Shown here in pieces: positions 33,306 to 42,915 of a DNA stretch of 64,000 nucleotides; position 1 is the stretch's first letter; every line of letters begins with the position of its first letter. This DNA comes from an uncultured Oscillospiraceae bacterium (GTDB taxonomy: Bacteria > Bacillota > Clostridia > Oscillospirales > Acutalibacteraceae), in assembly GCA_900543395.1 (NCBI GenBank), contig UQQT01000008.1:1-64000 (forward strand), given 5' to 3'. Below the pieces are notes generated by a model. That model saw only the letters and a program-made list of their open reading frames with translations. It had not been told where the DNA came from and made no database searches. The position numbers and the translations under genes were made by a program.

Positions 33306-34529
33306 ATGTTTTCAAATAAATTTATAAAAGCGTCGGACTGTTATTCGACATATACTCATTTCGTTCCGGCGCCGTATTTCAGAAAGTGTTTTGAAATAAA
33401 AAAAAGCGTAAAAAAGTGCGTTTTGACAATAACCGGTTTAGGTTTTTACGACGCATATATAAACGGCAGGAAGATCACAAAGGGAATTCTCGCTCCGTAT
33501 ATTTCAAACCCGGACGATATTGTTTATTACGACGAATACGACTTAACGCCGTATGTTTCAGACGGAAAAAACATTTTGGGTATTCATTTGGGCAACGGCA
33601 TGTTAAACTCCGTCGGAGGCGGTATTTGGGATTTAGATGAAGCTCTGTACAGAAGCGCGCCCCAAACGGCTTTCAGCATAGAAACAGAGTATACGGACGG
33701 TTCGAATTCGTTTGAAGAAGCCGATGAAAATGTAAAAATCGCAGATTCGCCCGTATTATTCGACGATTTGAGATGCGGATGCTTTTATGACGCAAGAAAT
33801 GAAATTGACGGCTGGGCGGATATCGATTTTGACGATTCTAATTGGAAAAACGCGCTGCGTGCTATGCCGGTAAGAGGAGAAAAGAAGCTCTGTACCGCCG
33901 AAGCGATAAAACCGCAGAGAATTATAAAACCCGTAAAAATCAGAAAATGCGTGCTGAAAGACTATCATCCGAGAGGGGATGTTACGAAAGAGTATAAGGA
34001 TTTTCCGTCGAAAGAACATGATGGATTCTTATATGATTTCGGAATTAATACGGCGGGTACAGTAAGCCTTAAAATAAGCGGAGAACGAGGTCGGCAGATT
34101 GATTTGCAGTTCGGCGAATATTATGCAACGGACGGCGAGCCCGATACGAGCAATATTTGCTTCTGCCCCGACGGATATTCACAGAGGGATATCTATATTT
34201 TAAAAGGCGAAGGCATAGAAAAATTTGAACCCGTGTTCACCTATCACGGATTCAGATACTGCGTTGTTCTCGGTATAACCGAAGAGGAAGCGACAGCCGA
34301 TTTGCTTGAATTTATTGTTTACAGTTCCGATATAAAAGAGATCGGAAGTTTCAGTTGTTCCGATGACACGGCAAATGCACTTCAAAAAATGACGAGAAAT
34401 TCCGATTTGTCGAATTTTTATTATTTCCCGACCGACTGTCCTCACAGGGAGAAAAAACGGCTGGACGGGCGACGCGGCTCTTTCATGCGAGCACGTACTC
34501 ATGAACCTCGACGCCGTAAACAGCTATAA
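33306..34529 (+). pseudogene. GH78 alpha-L-rhamnosidase, N-terminal part (frameshifted)
   Basis: The first half of a GH78 rhamnosidase: N-terminal sandwich (GLGFYDAYINGRKITKG, HLGNGMLN), then LYDFGINTAGTVSLKI and YHGFRYCVV. It runs up to DCPHREK, where the reading frame breaks. One extra A in the six-A run at 34452-34457 moves the ribosome out of frame, and the following 23 residues are nonsense. Removing one A gives DCPHREKNGWTGDAALS, the proper catalytic block, and joins the gene to 34501-35613. No signal peptide. Either sequencing error or a true inactivation; catalytic residues downstream are lost if real. Confidence 0.85.
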
Positions 34530-35613
34530 GGAGTGGCTTAATAATATAAGAGCAGCCCAGCGTTCGGACGGCGCTCTGCCCGGAATCGTTCCCACGGCAG
34601 GATGGGGATTTGAATGGGGCAACGGGCCTGCATGGGACGCCGCTTTAACGTATATCCCGTATTTTTCTTATGTTTTAAGAGGAGACAGACAGATTATCGA
34701 GGATAACGCGTGTGCGATATTCAGATACTGCGCATACATTTCATCCCGGAGAAACAAACGCGGGCTGATTGCCATAGGTCTCGGCGACTGGTGTCCCGTT
34801 ACAAAGGTTAAATCGCCTCTTGAATTTACGGACAGCGTAACGTGTATGAGCATACTCGAAAAGGCTTCGTATATTTTCGGCGTACTCGGAAAATGTGCCG
34901 AAAAAGCATACTGCGATTCTCTTTATTCATCGATTCGTTCTTGTGTAAGAAAATATCTTATAAATTTTAATACAATGACAGCGATAGGCTCGTGCCAGAC
35001 CTCGCAGGCAATGGCGGTATTTTATAATGTTTTTGATAACGCCGAAAAGCCGGAAGCCGTAAATCGTCTTGTTGAGATTATAAATCGCAGCGATTGTCAT
35101 GTTGACGCAGGAATTCTCGGTATGCGAGTATTGTTCAGAGTTCTTTCCGACTTCGGTTATTCATCTCTTGCGTTTAAAATGATAACGCGCCGTGATTATC
35201 CGTCGTACGGAAATTTCGTCGAAAGAGGACTTACGGCTCTTCCCGAGGACTTTTTAAGGGAAACCGACCGTCCTAATTCGCAGAATCACCACATGTTCGG
35301 CGATATATCCGCATGGTTTATCGAATACTGTGCGGGAATTAAGGTAAATCCGTACAGAAACGACTCGTCGTTTGTTCAGGTTTCCCCGTGTTTTATCGGC
35401 GAACTTGATTATGCTGATGGTGAATATGAAACCGTCGGCGGTAAGATAAAAGTAAATTGGGTCAGAACAGACGATAAAATAAAGCTTACCGTGAACGCTG
35501 ACAAGGGCGTTCGGGGAGAAATAATCATTCCGAACGGATATTCTATTCAAAATAACGGCGGAAACTATGCAGAGCTTGAAAACGGAGAATATGTGCTTGA
35601 ATTAAATAAATAA
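34501..35613 (+). pseudogene. GH78 alpha-L-rhamnosidase, C-terminal part (frameshifted)
   Basis: The second half of the same GH78 enzyme, in the +1 frame. The coherent reading starts at 34456 (NGWTGDAALSCEHVLMNLDA), before the ATG at 34501. The alpha-barrel carries TAGWGFEWGNGPAWDAALTYIPY and a region LPEDF...NHHMFGDISAWF that aligns with the general-base segment of the other GH78 in the window. Repaired, the whole protein would be about 768 residues. No SD suits the ATG at 34501, so independent translation is unlikely. Confidence 0.82.
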
Positions 35614-35653
35614 AAGTGTTAAAATGAGAAAAACAAAATGTGAGGTAGTTTTT

Positions 35654-36565
35654 ATGCTTCGTGATATACAGGATGAAATTATCAAATTAAAAAAAGAAAA
35701 AGACTTTTGCATTCTTGCACACTGCTATCAGTCGCACGATATTTTAGAGGTTGCCGATTTCGTCGGAGATTCTTTTGCGCTGAGCAAGGAGGCGGCAAAA
35801 CAGAGTCAGAAGAATATTCTTATGTGCGGAGTCCGTTTTATGGCTGAAACCGTGAAAATCCTCGCTCCCGAAAAAAACGTCGTTTTATCCTCCGCCGATG
35901 CGGGATGTCCCATGGCTGAACAGCTTGACGCGCCCACTCTTCGAGAGCTTAAAAAAATGTACCCCGATTACACCGTCGTCGCGTACATAAACACAACCGC
36001 CGAGCTTAAAACAGAGTGCGACGTTTGTGTAACAAGTGCGTCCGCTCTCGATATTGTCAGAAAGCTCGACAGCGATAAAATACTTTTTATCCCCGATATC
36101 AATCTCGGTACGTTTATTAAGGATAACGTTCCCGAAAAGGAATTCAAATTAATTCACGGCGGATGTCCGACCCATGCGAGAATGTCCGCGGATCATGTTA
36201 AGACCGCAAAGGAAGCTCATCCGAGTGCGCTTGTTCTCGTTCATCCCGAATGTAAGCCCGAGGTTACGGCTCTTGCGGACTATGTCGGAAGCACGTCGGG
36301 AATTATGAAGTATGCAAAACAGTCCGATAATAAGGAGTTTATAATCGGAACGGAGAACAGCATAGTTCAGCATTTGCAGTTTGACTGCCCGGATAAAATG
36401 TTCTATCCGCTGTCAAAGGACTGCGTATGCCATAACATGAAGCTTACGACTCTCGTCGACGTATTGAATTGCTTAAAGGGTGCCGACGGCGACGTGATAG
36501 AAATGAGCGAGGAAACGAGACTTAAGGCGAAAAAATGCATTGACGAAATGTTAAGACTCGGATAA
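35654..36565 (+). CDS. nadA: Quinolinate synthase A
   Basis: A 303-residue [4Fe-4S] enzyme that condenses iminoaspartate with DHAP to quinolinate in NAD synthesis. ILAHCYQSHDILEVADFVGDS, MCGVRFMAETVKIL, SADAGCPMAEQ, IHGGCPTHARM and HPECKPEV are family signatures with the cluster cysteines. The start is ATG 35654, with GAGGTAG as SD. nadB and nadC, usually beside it, are not in the window. Confidence 0.95.
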   Translation: MLRDIQDEIIKLKKEKDFCILAHCYQSHDILEVADFVGDSFALSKEAAKQSQKNILMCGVRFMAETVKILAPEKNVVLSSADAGCPMAEQLDAPTLRELKKMYPDYTVVAYINTTAELKTECDVCVTSASALDIVRKLDSDKILFIPDINLGTFIKDNVPEKEFKLIHGGCPTHARMSADHVKTAKEAHPSALVLVHPECKPEVTALADYVGSTSGIMKYAKQSDNKEFIIGTENSIVQHLQFDCPDKMFYPLSKDCVCHNMKLTTLVDVLNCLKGADGDVIEMSEETRLKAKKCIDEMLRLG

Positions 36566-36581
36566 TTTGAATAAATAATAA

Positions 36582-36622
36582 AGCGGATGCTTGATTAAAT
36601 CAAGCGTCCGCTCTGACTTTTT
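36582..36622. terminator. Terminator between nadA and malQ
   Basis: A 14-bp stem (36582-36595 with 36599-36612, one T:G pair) with loop TAA. A T run follows at 36618-36622 and AT-rich sequence lies to the left, so it serves both convergent genes. Confidence 0.8.
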
Positions 36623-38051
36623 ATCTGCCGTACAGGCTATTCCATTTTATGAATTTTTCTTTATTAATATTTTTAAGCTGGTCCTTTGTAATTCTGTAGC
36701 TCCAGTTTCCGAATGCCTTTCCCGGAGTGTTGAGCCTTGTATCGCTTCCGTACAGAAGTAAATCCTGAACAGGAAGAATGACAAGTCCCGCAGACGACTG
36801 AAATACCGTTCTTAATATATCGTCATAGCATGAATTCCAGTCGGAGCCTTTGAATCCGCAGTATTCGAGCAGACGCTTTCTTGTGATTTCATCAAGCTCC
36901 CATACATAACCTAAAAGCGTGTTGTTGTCATGCGTTCCCGTATATGCCACGCAGTTGTTTATGTAGTTATGGGGTAAGTGAGGACTTGACGCGTCGGAGA
37001 GAAAACCGAACTGCAAAACTCTCATGCCGGGAAATCCGCTTTCGAGTACAAGATCGTAAACCTCGGGTGTGATGTCTCCGAGATCCTCAGCAATTATCAA
37101 TTTGTCTTTGCATAAATCCTTAACGGCGTTTATCAGCTTCATTCCGGGTCCTTTTTTCCACGTTCCGTTTTTTGCTGTTTTTGCACCCGCAGGGATAGTA
37201 TAGTAAGATTCAAGTCCCCTGAAATGGTCAATTCGCACGCCGTCGAAAAGTTCGGTCATGAATTCAATTCTTTCACGCCACCATTTATAGCCGTCTTTTT
37301 CCATGGCATCCCAGTCATACAGCGGATTGCCCCAAAGCTGACCGTCCTCGCAGAAATAATCAGGGGGAACTCCGGCTGTAAGCGTAGGACTCATATCATT
37401 GTCGAGCAGAAACTGTTCGGGATTCGACCACACGTCGGAGCTGTCGTAGGAAACATATATCGGAATGTCTCCGATAATCGAAACGCCCTTTTTGTTTGCA
37501 TACTCCTTAATTTCCAGCCACTGATTATAGAATTCATACTCTATGAATTTCCATGCTTCGAACGTATCGCCGTCCGGCAGGGCGACGCTCCATTCGTTCC
37601 ACGGTTTTAAATCGTTTGCCGTTTTCAGAGCCATAAATTCACAGAATTTTTTTATGTGCGGGCGGTTTGAAATAAATTCGTCAATTGCCTTTTTGTTTTT
37701 TACTCGTTCGACGGCTTTCTTTAAAAGAGTAAAACGCTCCTTTTCAAGACGTTCGAATTCGCATGAATACGGCGTTTTCTGTCTTGCTTTTTCAAGCTCG
37801 TCCGATGTCAGAAGTCCCTTGTCATAAAGCTTTTTAAGCGAAATGAAGTTAGGGTTCAGGCTGAACGCGCTGTATGATTTGTACGGAGAATTACATTCGT
37901 CCGTAAGGCAGAACGGAAGCACCTGCCAGACGGAGAATCCGCATGATGAAATAAAATCTATCCACTCTTTTGCCTCGTCTCCGAAAGCTCCCGCGGAATA
38001 ATCTCCCCAGAGGGATGAAATGTGCATAAGCACACCGCTTTTTCTTTGCAT
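36621..38051 (-). CDS. malQ: 4-alpha-glucanotransferase, GH77
   Basis: A 476-residue amylomaltase that shuffles alpha-1,4-glucan chains for maltodextrin and glycogen use. The start RKSGVLMHISSLWGDYSAG is typical; VRIDHFRGLESYY holds the nucleophile Asp, IIAEDLGDITPEV the acid/base Glu and TGTHDNNT the third carboxylate. I use the ATG at 38051 (GAGGT upstream); 64 codons further upstream in frame are AT-rich and not conserved. Divergent from the HAD gene. Confidence 0.94.
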   Translation of the reverse strand: MQRKSGVLMHISSLWGDYSAGAFGDEAKEWIDFISSCGFSVWQVLPFCLTDECNSPYKSYSAFSLNPNFISLKKLYDKGLLTSDELEKARQKTPYSCEFERLEKERFTLLKKAVERVKNKKAIDEFISNRPHIKKFCEFMALKTANDLKPWNEWSVALPDGDTFEAWKFIEYEFYNQWLEIKEYANKKGVSIIGDIPIYVSYDSSDVWSNPEQFLLDNDMSPTLTAGVPPDYFCEDGQLWGNPLYDWDAMEKDGYKWWRERIEFMTELFDGVRIDHFRGLESYYTIPAGAKTAKNGTWKKGPGMKLINAVKDLCKDKLIIAEDLGDITPEVYDLVLESGFPGMRVLQFGFLSDASSPHLPHNYINNCVAYTGTHDNNTLLGYVWELDEITRKRLLEYCGFKGSDWNSCYDDILRTVFQSSAGLVILPVQDLLLYGSDTRLNTPGKAFGNWSYRITKDQLKNINKEKFIKWNSLYGR

Positions 38052-38186
38052 ATAATTTTTATACCTCGCTCTTTTTTTTCTGTATTGTAACACATTAAAT
38101 ATTTTTTTTAAAGTAAAAATTGCCGCATTGATTTTATTTTTGTTTTGTGATAATATTTTGCTGTATTTTTTTATCCGGAGGCAGTC

Positions 38187-38795
38187 ATGATTAAAAATTA
38201 TATATGGGACTTTGACGGAATGCTTTTTGACAGCTACAGACATATAACGGCGTGTTTTGTTAAGGCAATGAGTGAATTCGGCGTTACGGTCGATTATGAC
38301 GAATCAAAGTCTTTATTTGAAATATCTTACAAAACATGCTTTGAACACTACGGATGTACGGACGAAATGATAGAAAGATTTGATTCGTACGAATCGGATT
38401 ATCATTTTGAACCGGTCGTTTCTCCTTTTAAGAACACGGTTTTTACTCTTAATAAGATAGTTAAAAACGGCGGTAAAAATTTTCTTTATACTCACAGAGA
38501 TCATACCGCGCTATATTATCTTGCAAAATATAACGTTATAAATTTATTTGACGGATTCGTAACGAGCCTTAATAATTTCCCGTCCAAGCCGTCGCCCGAC
38601 GCGCTCAATTACATAGCTGAAACTTTTAACCTTAATAAAAAAGAATGTCTGATGATCGGCGACAGGGAAATCGACGTCGGAAGCGGATATAACGCGGGAA
38701 TGTACTCATGTCTCTGTTCAAAGGGCGTAAAGGATACCGTCGCGGACTTTGTTATAAGCGATATATCGGAGGTTCTCGATATCAAAACCGAATAA
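38187..38795 (+). CDS. HAD-family hydrolase (phosphoglycolate-phosphatase-like)
   Basis: A 202-residue haloacid dehalogenase-type phosphatase. Motif I is DFDGMLFDS (nucleophile Asp near residue 9), motif II is in FLYTHRD, motif III includes the Lys of FPSKPSPD and motif IV is MIGDREIDVGSG. A four-helix cap lies between I and II. Cytoplasmic; substrate not readable, probably a small phosphoester. SD CCGGAGG. Confidence 0.85.
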   Translation: MIKNYIWDFDGMLFDSYRHITACFVKAMSEFGVTVDYDESKSLFEISYKTCFEHYGCTDEMIERFDSYESDYHFEPVVSPFKNTVFTLNKIVKNGGKNFLYTHRDHTALYYLAKYNVINLFDGFVTSLNNFPSKPSPDALNYIAETFNLNKKECLMIGDREIDVGSGYNAGMYSCLCSKGVKDTVADFVISDISEVLDIKTE

Positions 38796-38852
38796 TACTC
38801 TTTGTTTCGTCATAGTAATTAGGGAGAAAAACTTAGTAAAGGACTTTTTATT

Positions 38853-39611
38853 ATGACCGAAAGCAAAGAAAAGAAAGATAAGAAAAAAGACGCTTTTTCA
38901 GTTGTTATGATTACGCAGTTCGTTGTCTGCACCGTACTGCTTGCTGTTATGTTTATATTTTGCCGAGGTGATTCCGCCGCAGGGAAATCGATTCGTTCGC
39001 AGTATGAAAAGCTTATGAAAAGAGATTTTTCGTCTGAGGACTACAAGGAGGCATACAGCGCGGTTTCGTCGTTTATAAAGGGCGAACGCGACGAGAGGGC
39101 AAAGCCCGCAGAGAATAAAAACAGCGAAGAAAACGAGTCCGTACCTATGGGCGGAAACGACGTTCATTCGGACAATCTGTCCGTTTTAGAGGGGATATCG
39201 TTTGAAAAATACTCGACGAAAAGCGAGTATATAAAACCGCTCGACGACTATTATATATCGTCCGAATTCGGTTACAGGGAGGATCCGATTGCGGGCGGAA
39301 ACGGCGTGCATACGGGAATTGATCTTGCGTCGGGTGAGGGAAACAGAATAAAAGCCTCGCGTGCCGGGAAGGTCGTAAAGGCGGAATATTCGAACGGGTA
39401 CGGAAACTACGTTCTTATAGCTCACGACGACGGAATGAATACGCTGTATGCGCATTGCAGTAAATTAAAATGCGCCGTCGGAGACTGCGTAGAGCAGGGG
39501 CAGACGATAGCTCTTGTCGGAAGTACGGGCAATTCGACGGGCAGTCATCTTCATTTTGAAGTCAGGAAAAACGGCGTAAAGCTTAACCCGGCGTATGCTG
39601 TCGATTTATGA
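38853..39611 (+). CDS. M23 (LytM) domain protein, SpoIVFA-like
   Basis: A 252-residue membrane protein: cytoplasmic basic start, one transmembrane segment at about 16-37, a charged linker and a C-terminal LytM domain (SSEFGYREDPI, HTGIDLASG, STGSHLHFEV). The order with the overlapping M50 gene downstream is that of spoIVFA-spoIVFB, where SpoIVFA holds the SpoIVFB protease in the forespore membrane until pro-sigma-K is processed. The domain retains His/Asp/His metal ligands, so some hydrolase activity is possible. Assignment mainly by context. Confidence 0.72.
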   Translation: MTESKEKKDKKKDAFSVVMITQFVVCTVLLAVMFIFCRGDSAAGKSIRSQYEKLMKRDFSSEDYKEAYSAVSSFIKGERDERAKPAENKNSEENESVPMGGNDVHSDNLSVLEGISFEKYSTKSEYIKPLDDYYISSEFGYREDPIAGGNGVHTGIDLASGEGNRIKASRAGKVVKAEYSNGYGNYVLIAHDDGMNTLYAHCSKLKCAVGDCVEQGQTIALVGSTGNSTGSHLHFEVRKNGVKLNPAYAVDL

Positions 39612-40207
39612 CGTTTTACCTCGGCAGGGTAGGAATAAAGCTTCATTTTTTATTTTTTATCGTACTTGCGTATATGCTTTCTTTTGAGATCGGAAAGTAT
39701 TATATTACATCGCTTTTTTACGCTTGCATTCATGAATTTGCACATATCGCCGTCCTTTCAAAGCTTTACGACGGCGATTTTACGGTAACATTCGGAGCGT
39801 TCGGAATGAGACTTCAATATGACGACTGTGTTCGTTTTTCTTTAAAAAACGAAGCTGTTACGGAATTTTCGGGTCCTGCGGTCAATGCGGTTATGGGGAC
39901 AGCGTTTTTTATACTGTATAAAATACAACCCGATTCTGAATTCTTCTGCATTTCTTTTATTATAAACGCGTCGCTTGGCTTGTTTAATTTACTGCCGGTC
40001 ATTCCGCTTGACGGCGGACGTTTTCTGTATAATATTATTTCGATGAAATTCACGGCAGACAAAGCCGATTCGGTTTTGAATGTATGCGGTGTTGTGACGT
40101 TGATTTTATTTGCGTTATTTACTGTTTTTGTCCGGTTTACCCCCGGCGTTACCGCTGTTTTTTTGTATGTTTCCGTTTCTTTTATCTTATGGTTGTTGAA
40201 AAAATAA
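39608..40207 (+). CDS. M50 site-2 protease, SpoIVFB-like
   Basis: A 199-residue membrane metalloprotease with four to six hydrophobic segments. The zinc motif is HEFAH in ACIHEFAHIAVL, and the third ligand is the Asp of NLLPVIPLDGGRFLY. It lacks PDZ and CBS domains, as SpoIVFB-type minimal members can. The ATG overlaps the preceding stop by 4 bp (ATGA), so the two are co-translated. Likely role: intramembrane cleavage of pro-sigma-K during sporulation (inference). Confidence 0.75.
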   Translation: MTFYLGRVGIKLHFLFFIVLAYMLSFEIGKYYITSLFYACIHEFAHIAVLSKLYDGDFTVTFGAFGMRLQYDDCVRFSLKNEAVTEFSGPAVNAVMGTAFFILYKIQPDSEFFCISFIINASLGLFNLLPVIPLDGGRFLYNIISMKFTADKADSVLNVCGVVTLILFALFTVFVRFTPGVTAVFLYVSVSFILWLLKK

Positions 40208-40224
40208 CGGATATATTATATAAT
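40196..40224 (+). promoter_or_regulatory. Promoter of the radical SAM/DUF2344 unit
   Basis: TTGAAA (40196-40201) and TATAAT (40219-40224), 17-nt spacing. The -35 box lies within the end of the SpoIVFB-like gene. Confidence 0.7.
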
Positions 40225-40256
40225 ACTTTTTGTATAATACATAAGGATGTGTATAA

Positions 40257-42110
40257 ATGAACAGGGAAGTCGAAAAACTTCTGCCCTTAGTGCAGAAACC
40301 TGCGAGATACATCGGCGGAGAGCTGAATTCTTGCATTAAAAATAAAGAGGACGTAGATTTAAGATTCGCGTTCTGTTTTCCCGATTCTTATGAGATAGGC
40401 ATGTCCCATCTCGGTATGAAAATTCTTTACTCTCTTATAAACGAACGTCCCGATGCGTGGTGCGAACGCGTGTTTGCGCCGTGGGAGGACATGGAAAAAG
40501 TCATGAGGGAGAGAAATATTCCTCTTTTTGCGCTCGAAAGCGGGGATTATATAAAGGACTTCGACGTTATAGGTTTTACTCTTTTATATGAAATGAGTTA
40601 TACGAACGTTTTGAATATGCTTGACCTTGCGGGACTTAACATAAGAAGCTCGGACAGAAAATCGCTGTCGCCTCTTGTTATAGCCGGCGGACCGTGCGTA
40701 TGCAACTCGGAGCCGTTGTCCGAATTTATTGATATATTCGAGTTCGGCGAGGGCGAGGAGGTTATGAACGAGCTTCTCGATTTGTATAAGGAATATAAGG
40801 AAAAGAATGCGTCAAAGGATGAATTTCTTATTGCCGCGTCAAGGATAGAGGGTATATATGTCCCGTCTCTTTACGACGTCGAATATAACGACGACAACAC
40901 GGTAAAACGTATTGTTCCCAAATCGGGCGCTCCGGAGAAAATCAGAAAAAGAGTCGTCAGCGATTTTGATAAATGTTACTATCCCGATAAATTTATAGTT
41001 CCGTATATAGACGTCGTTTTCGACAGAGCAACCGCGGAAATATTCAGAGGATGTATCAGAGGATGCAGATTCTGTCAGGCGGGATTTATTTACCGTCCGA
41101 TAAGAGAGAGAAAAGCCGATACAATAAACGAGCAGTGCAGGGCTTTGTGCGAGACTTCGGGATATGATGAAATTTCTCTTTGCTCTCTTTCGAGCAGTGA
41201 TTACACACAGCTTCCCGAGCTTCTCTCAAAGCTTCTCGACTGGACGATTCCGAACAATATCAATATCGCGCTGCCGTCTCTGCGAGCCGACAATTTTCCG
41301 GACGAGCTTGTTAAAAAGCTCAACGAGGTAAGGCGAAGCTCCTTAACGTTTGCAGCGGAAGCGGGAACGCAGAGATTAAGAGACGTTATAAATAAAAACG
41401 TAACCGAGGAGGAAATACTTACAACGTCGGCTAAAGCGTTCGCGGGCGGATGGACTGCAGTAAAGCTTTACTTTATGCTGGGACTTCCGACAGAATCACT
41501 TGAGGATATAGAGGGAATTGCAAAGCTTGCGCAGTCTGTCGTTGACGAGTTTTACAGAAATCCGGATAAGCCTAAAGGCAAGGGCGTAAACGTTTCCGTC
41601 AGCGCGTCGTCGTTTGTTCCGAAACCGTTTACCCCGTTTCAGTGGGAACCTCAGGATACACAGGAGGAACTTGCAAAAAAACAGGAGCATCTCAAAAACA
41701 GCATTACCTCTAAAAAAATCAAAGCGTCGTGCCATTATATCCCCGTCAGTTTCATGGAGGCCGTTCTCGCAAGAGGAGACAGACGGCTTTGTAAAGTTAT
41801 TGAAACGGCGTGGCGTTCGGGATGTAAATTCGACAGCTGGGACGATTACTTTGATTACGATAAATGGATGGACGCGTTTAAGAAATGCGGAATTGACCCT
41901 CATTTTTATGCAAACAGAAAGCGTGAATACGATGAGGTTTTTCCGTGGGATCACATGGATGTCGGGGTAAGAAAAGAATTCCTTATCGAGGAAAACAAAC
42001 GCGCGCACGCCGGGCTTACAACTCCCAACTGCCGTGAAAAATGCGCGGGCTGCGGAGCTGCAAAACTGAACGGAGGTAAATGCGATGCGATGCATAAGAG
42101 TATGGTTTAA
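40257..42110 (+). CDS. TIGR03960-type radical SAM protein with B12-binding-like domain
   Basis: A 617-residue radical SAM protein. The N-terminal part resembles a B12-binding fold (FCFPDSYEIGMSHLGMKIL, VIAGGPCVCN). The SAM cluster motif is FRGCIRGCRFCQAGF (CxxxCxxC), followed by SLSSSDYTQ and PSLRADNF. C-terminal cysteines in NCREKCAGCGAAKLNGGKC may bind a second cluster or metal. Known always to pair with the DUF2344 protein that follows (26-bp overlap here); the reaction is not established. Confidence 0.9.
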   Translation: MNREVEKLLPLVQKPARYIGGELNSCIKNKEDVDLRFAFCFPDSYEIGMSHLGMKILYSLINERPDAWCERVFAPWEDMEKVMRERNIPLFALESGDYIKDFDVIGFTLLYEMSYTNVLNMLDLAGLNIRSSDRKSLSPLVIAGGPCVCNSEPLSEFIDIFEFGEGEEVMNELLDLYKEYKEKNASKDEFLIAASRIEGIYVPSLYDVEYNDDNTVKRIVPKSGAPEKIRKRVVSDFDKCYYPDKFIVPYIDVVFDRATAEIFRGCIRGCRFCQAGFIYRPIRERKADTINEQCRALCETSGYDEISLCSLSSSDYTQLPELLSKLLDWTIPNNINIALPSLRADNFPDELVKKLNEVRRSSLTFAAEAGTQRLRDVINKNVTEEEILTTSAKAFAGGWTAVKLYFMLGLPTESLEDIEGIAKLAQSVVDEFYRNPDKPKGKGVNVSVSASSFVPKPFTPFQWEPQDTQEELAKKQEHLKNSITSKKIKASCHYIPVSFMEAVLARGDRRLCKVIETAWRSGCKFDSWDDYFDYDKWMDAFKKCGIDPHFYANRKREYDEVFPWDHMDVGVRKEFLIEENKRAHAGLTTPNCREKCAGCGAAKLNGGKCDAMHKSMV

Positions 42111-42744
42111 AAAAATCGGTCTTTTGAGATTTGTTTCGCACCTCGATACAATGCGGTGCATGACGAGAGCCGTACGCAGGGCGGATATTCCTCTTTGGTA
42201 CACGGAGGGATTCAACCCTCATCCTTACCTTAATTTTCCCGCCCCCATGCCTTTGGGCGTAGAGGGCGTAAGAGAGCCTATGGATATGCGAATAGAGGGG
42301 GAGATTTCCGACGGCGAAATAATCGAGAGATTAAACGCCCAGCTTCCTCCGGGATTCAGAATAATTGAAATAACAGAGCCTATTCATAAGACGAACGAAC
42401 TCGCTTTTGCAAAGTATATTATAAAAACAGACGACGAACCCGGATTATATGATAAAATCGCCGAAGCCATGTCGTCGGGTGAATTAAAATGCGAAAAACC
42501 CGGAAAACAAAGGGGCAGGAAAACGATGAAAACGGTCGATATTTCCGCGGGGCTTTCCGATTATTCGATTAATAAAGAAAATAACGAAATAATACTCGAC
42601 GTTACGCTTCCGTGTTCGAATGAAAGCAATATTAACCCCATAAATCTTATGTCGGCTGTTAAGGCTTATACAAACGAGAATATACTGCCCGTTTCCATGA
42701 TAAGATACGGTCTGCTTATTTCCGATAAATCCGATTTTAGGTAA
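42085..42744 (+). CDS. DUF2344/TIGR03936 family protein
   Basis: A 219-residue partner of the radical SAM protein. RVWFKKIGLLRFVSHLDTMR and GFNPHPYLNFPAPMPLGVEG are family hallmarks. In some bacteria it is fused to the radical SAM protein. The ATG is set by GGAGG 8 nt upstream, inside the preceding gene, so translation is coupled. Function unknown. Confidence 0.9.
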   Translation: MRCIRVWFKKIGLLRFVSHLDTMRCMTRAVRRADIPLWYTEGFNPHPYLNFPAPMPLGVEGVREPMDMRIEGEISDGEIIERLNAQLPPGFRIIEITEPIHKTNELAFAKYIIKTDDEPGLYDKIAEAMSSGELKCEKPGKQRGRKTMKTVDISAGLSDYSINKENNEIILDVTLPCSNESNINPINLMSAVKAYTNENILPVSMIRYGLLISDKSDFR

Positions 42745-42752
42745 AAAAACAC

Positions 42753-42781
42753 TTGCAATCCGTGATTTTGTGTGATATTAT
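42753..42781 (+). promoter_or_regulatory. Promoter of rplS
   Basis: TTGCAA (42753-42758) and TATTAT (42776-42781), 17-nt spacing, just after the DUF2344 stop. Confidence 0.6.
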
Positions 42782-42787
42782 ATATCA

Positions 42788-42910
42788 GTGTTCATGTGCG
42801 TTCGGGCGTTTTGAGCCCGAACGGCGGTTAATGATACGCAGCGTACATTAAAGCGGTCGGTCCTCTGTCGCGTATATATCACGTTAAGAACGGCTGAAAA
42901 TTCAGGAGGT
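42788..42910 (+). promoter_or_regulatory. Structured rplS leader (candidate L19 autoregulatory leader)
   Basis: The ~125-nt leader has a perfect 8-bp stem, GTTCGGGC (42800-42807) with GCCCGAAC (42814-42821), then a less ordered part before the AGGAGGT SD. Firmicute rplS transcripts often carry an L19 leader motif; I infer the same role but cannot match the covariance model by eye. No terminator run follows. Confidence 0.4.
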
Positions 42911-42915
42911 AAATT

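Noticed and set aside
34450..34460. AAAAAAC as a programmed -1 frameshift site in the GH78 gene
   Set aside because: The frame change needed is +1 (skip one base), not -1, so the slippery heptamer does not explain it.
41496..42215. Long - strand frame opposite the radical SAM/DUF2344 genes
   Set aside because: Shadow of two well-supported overlapping genes; no recognisable protein motif.
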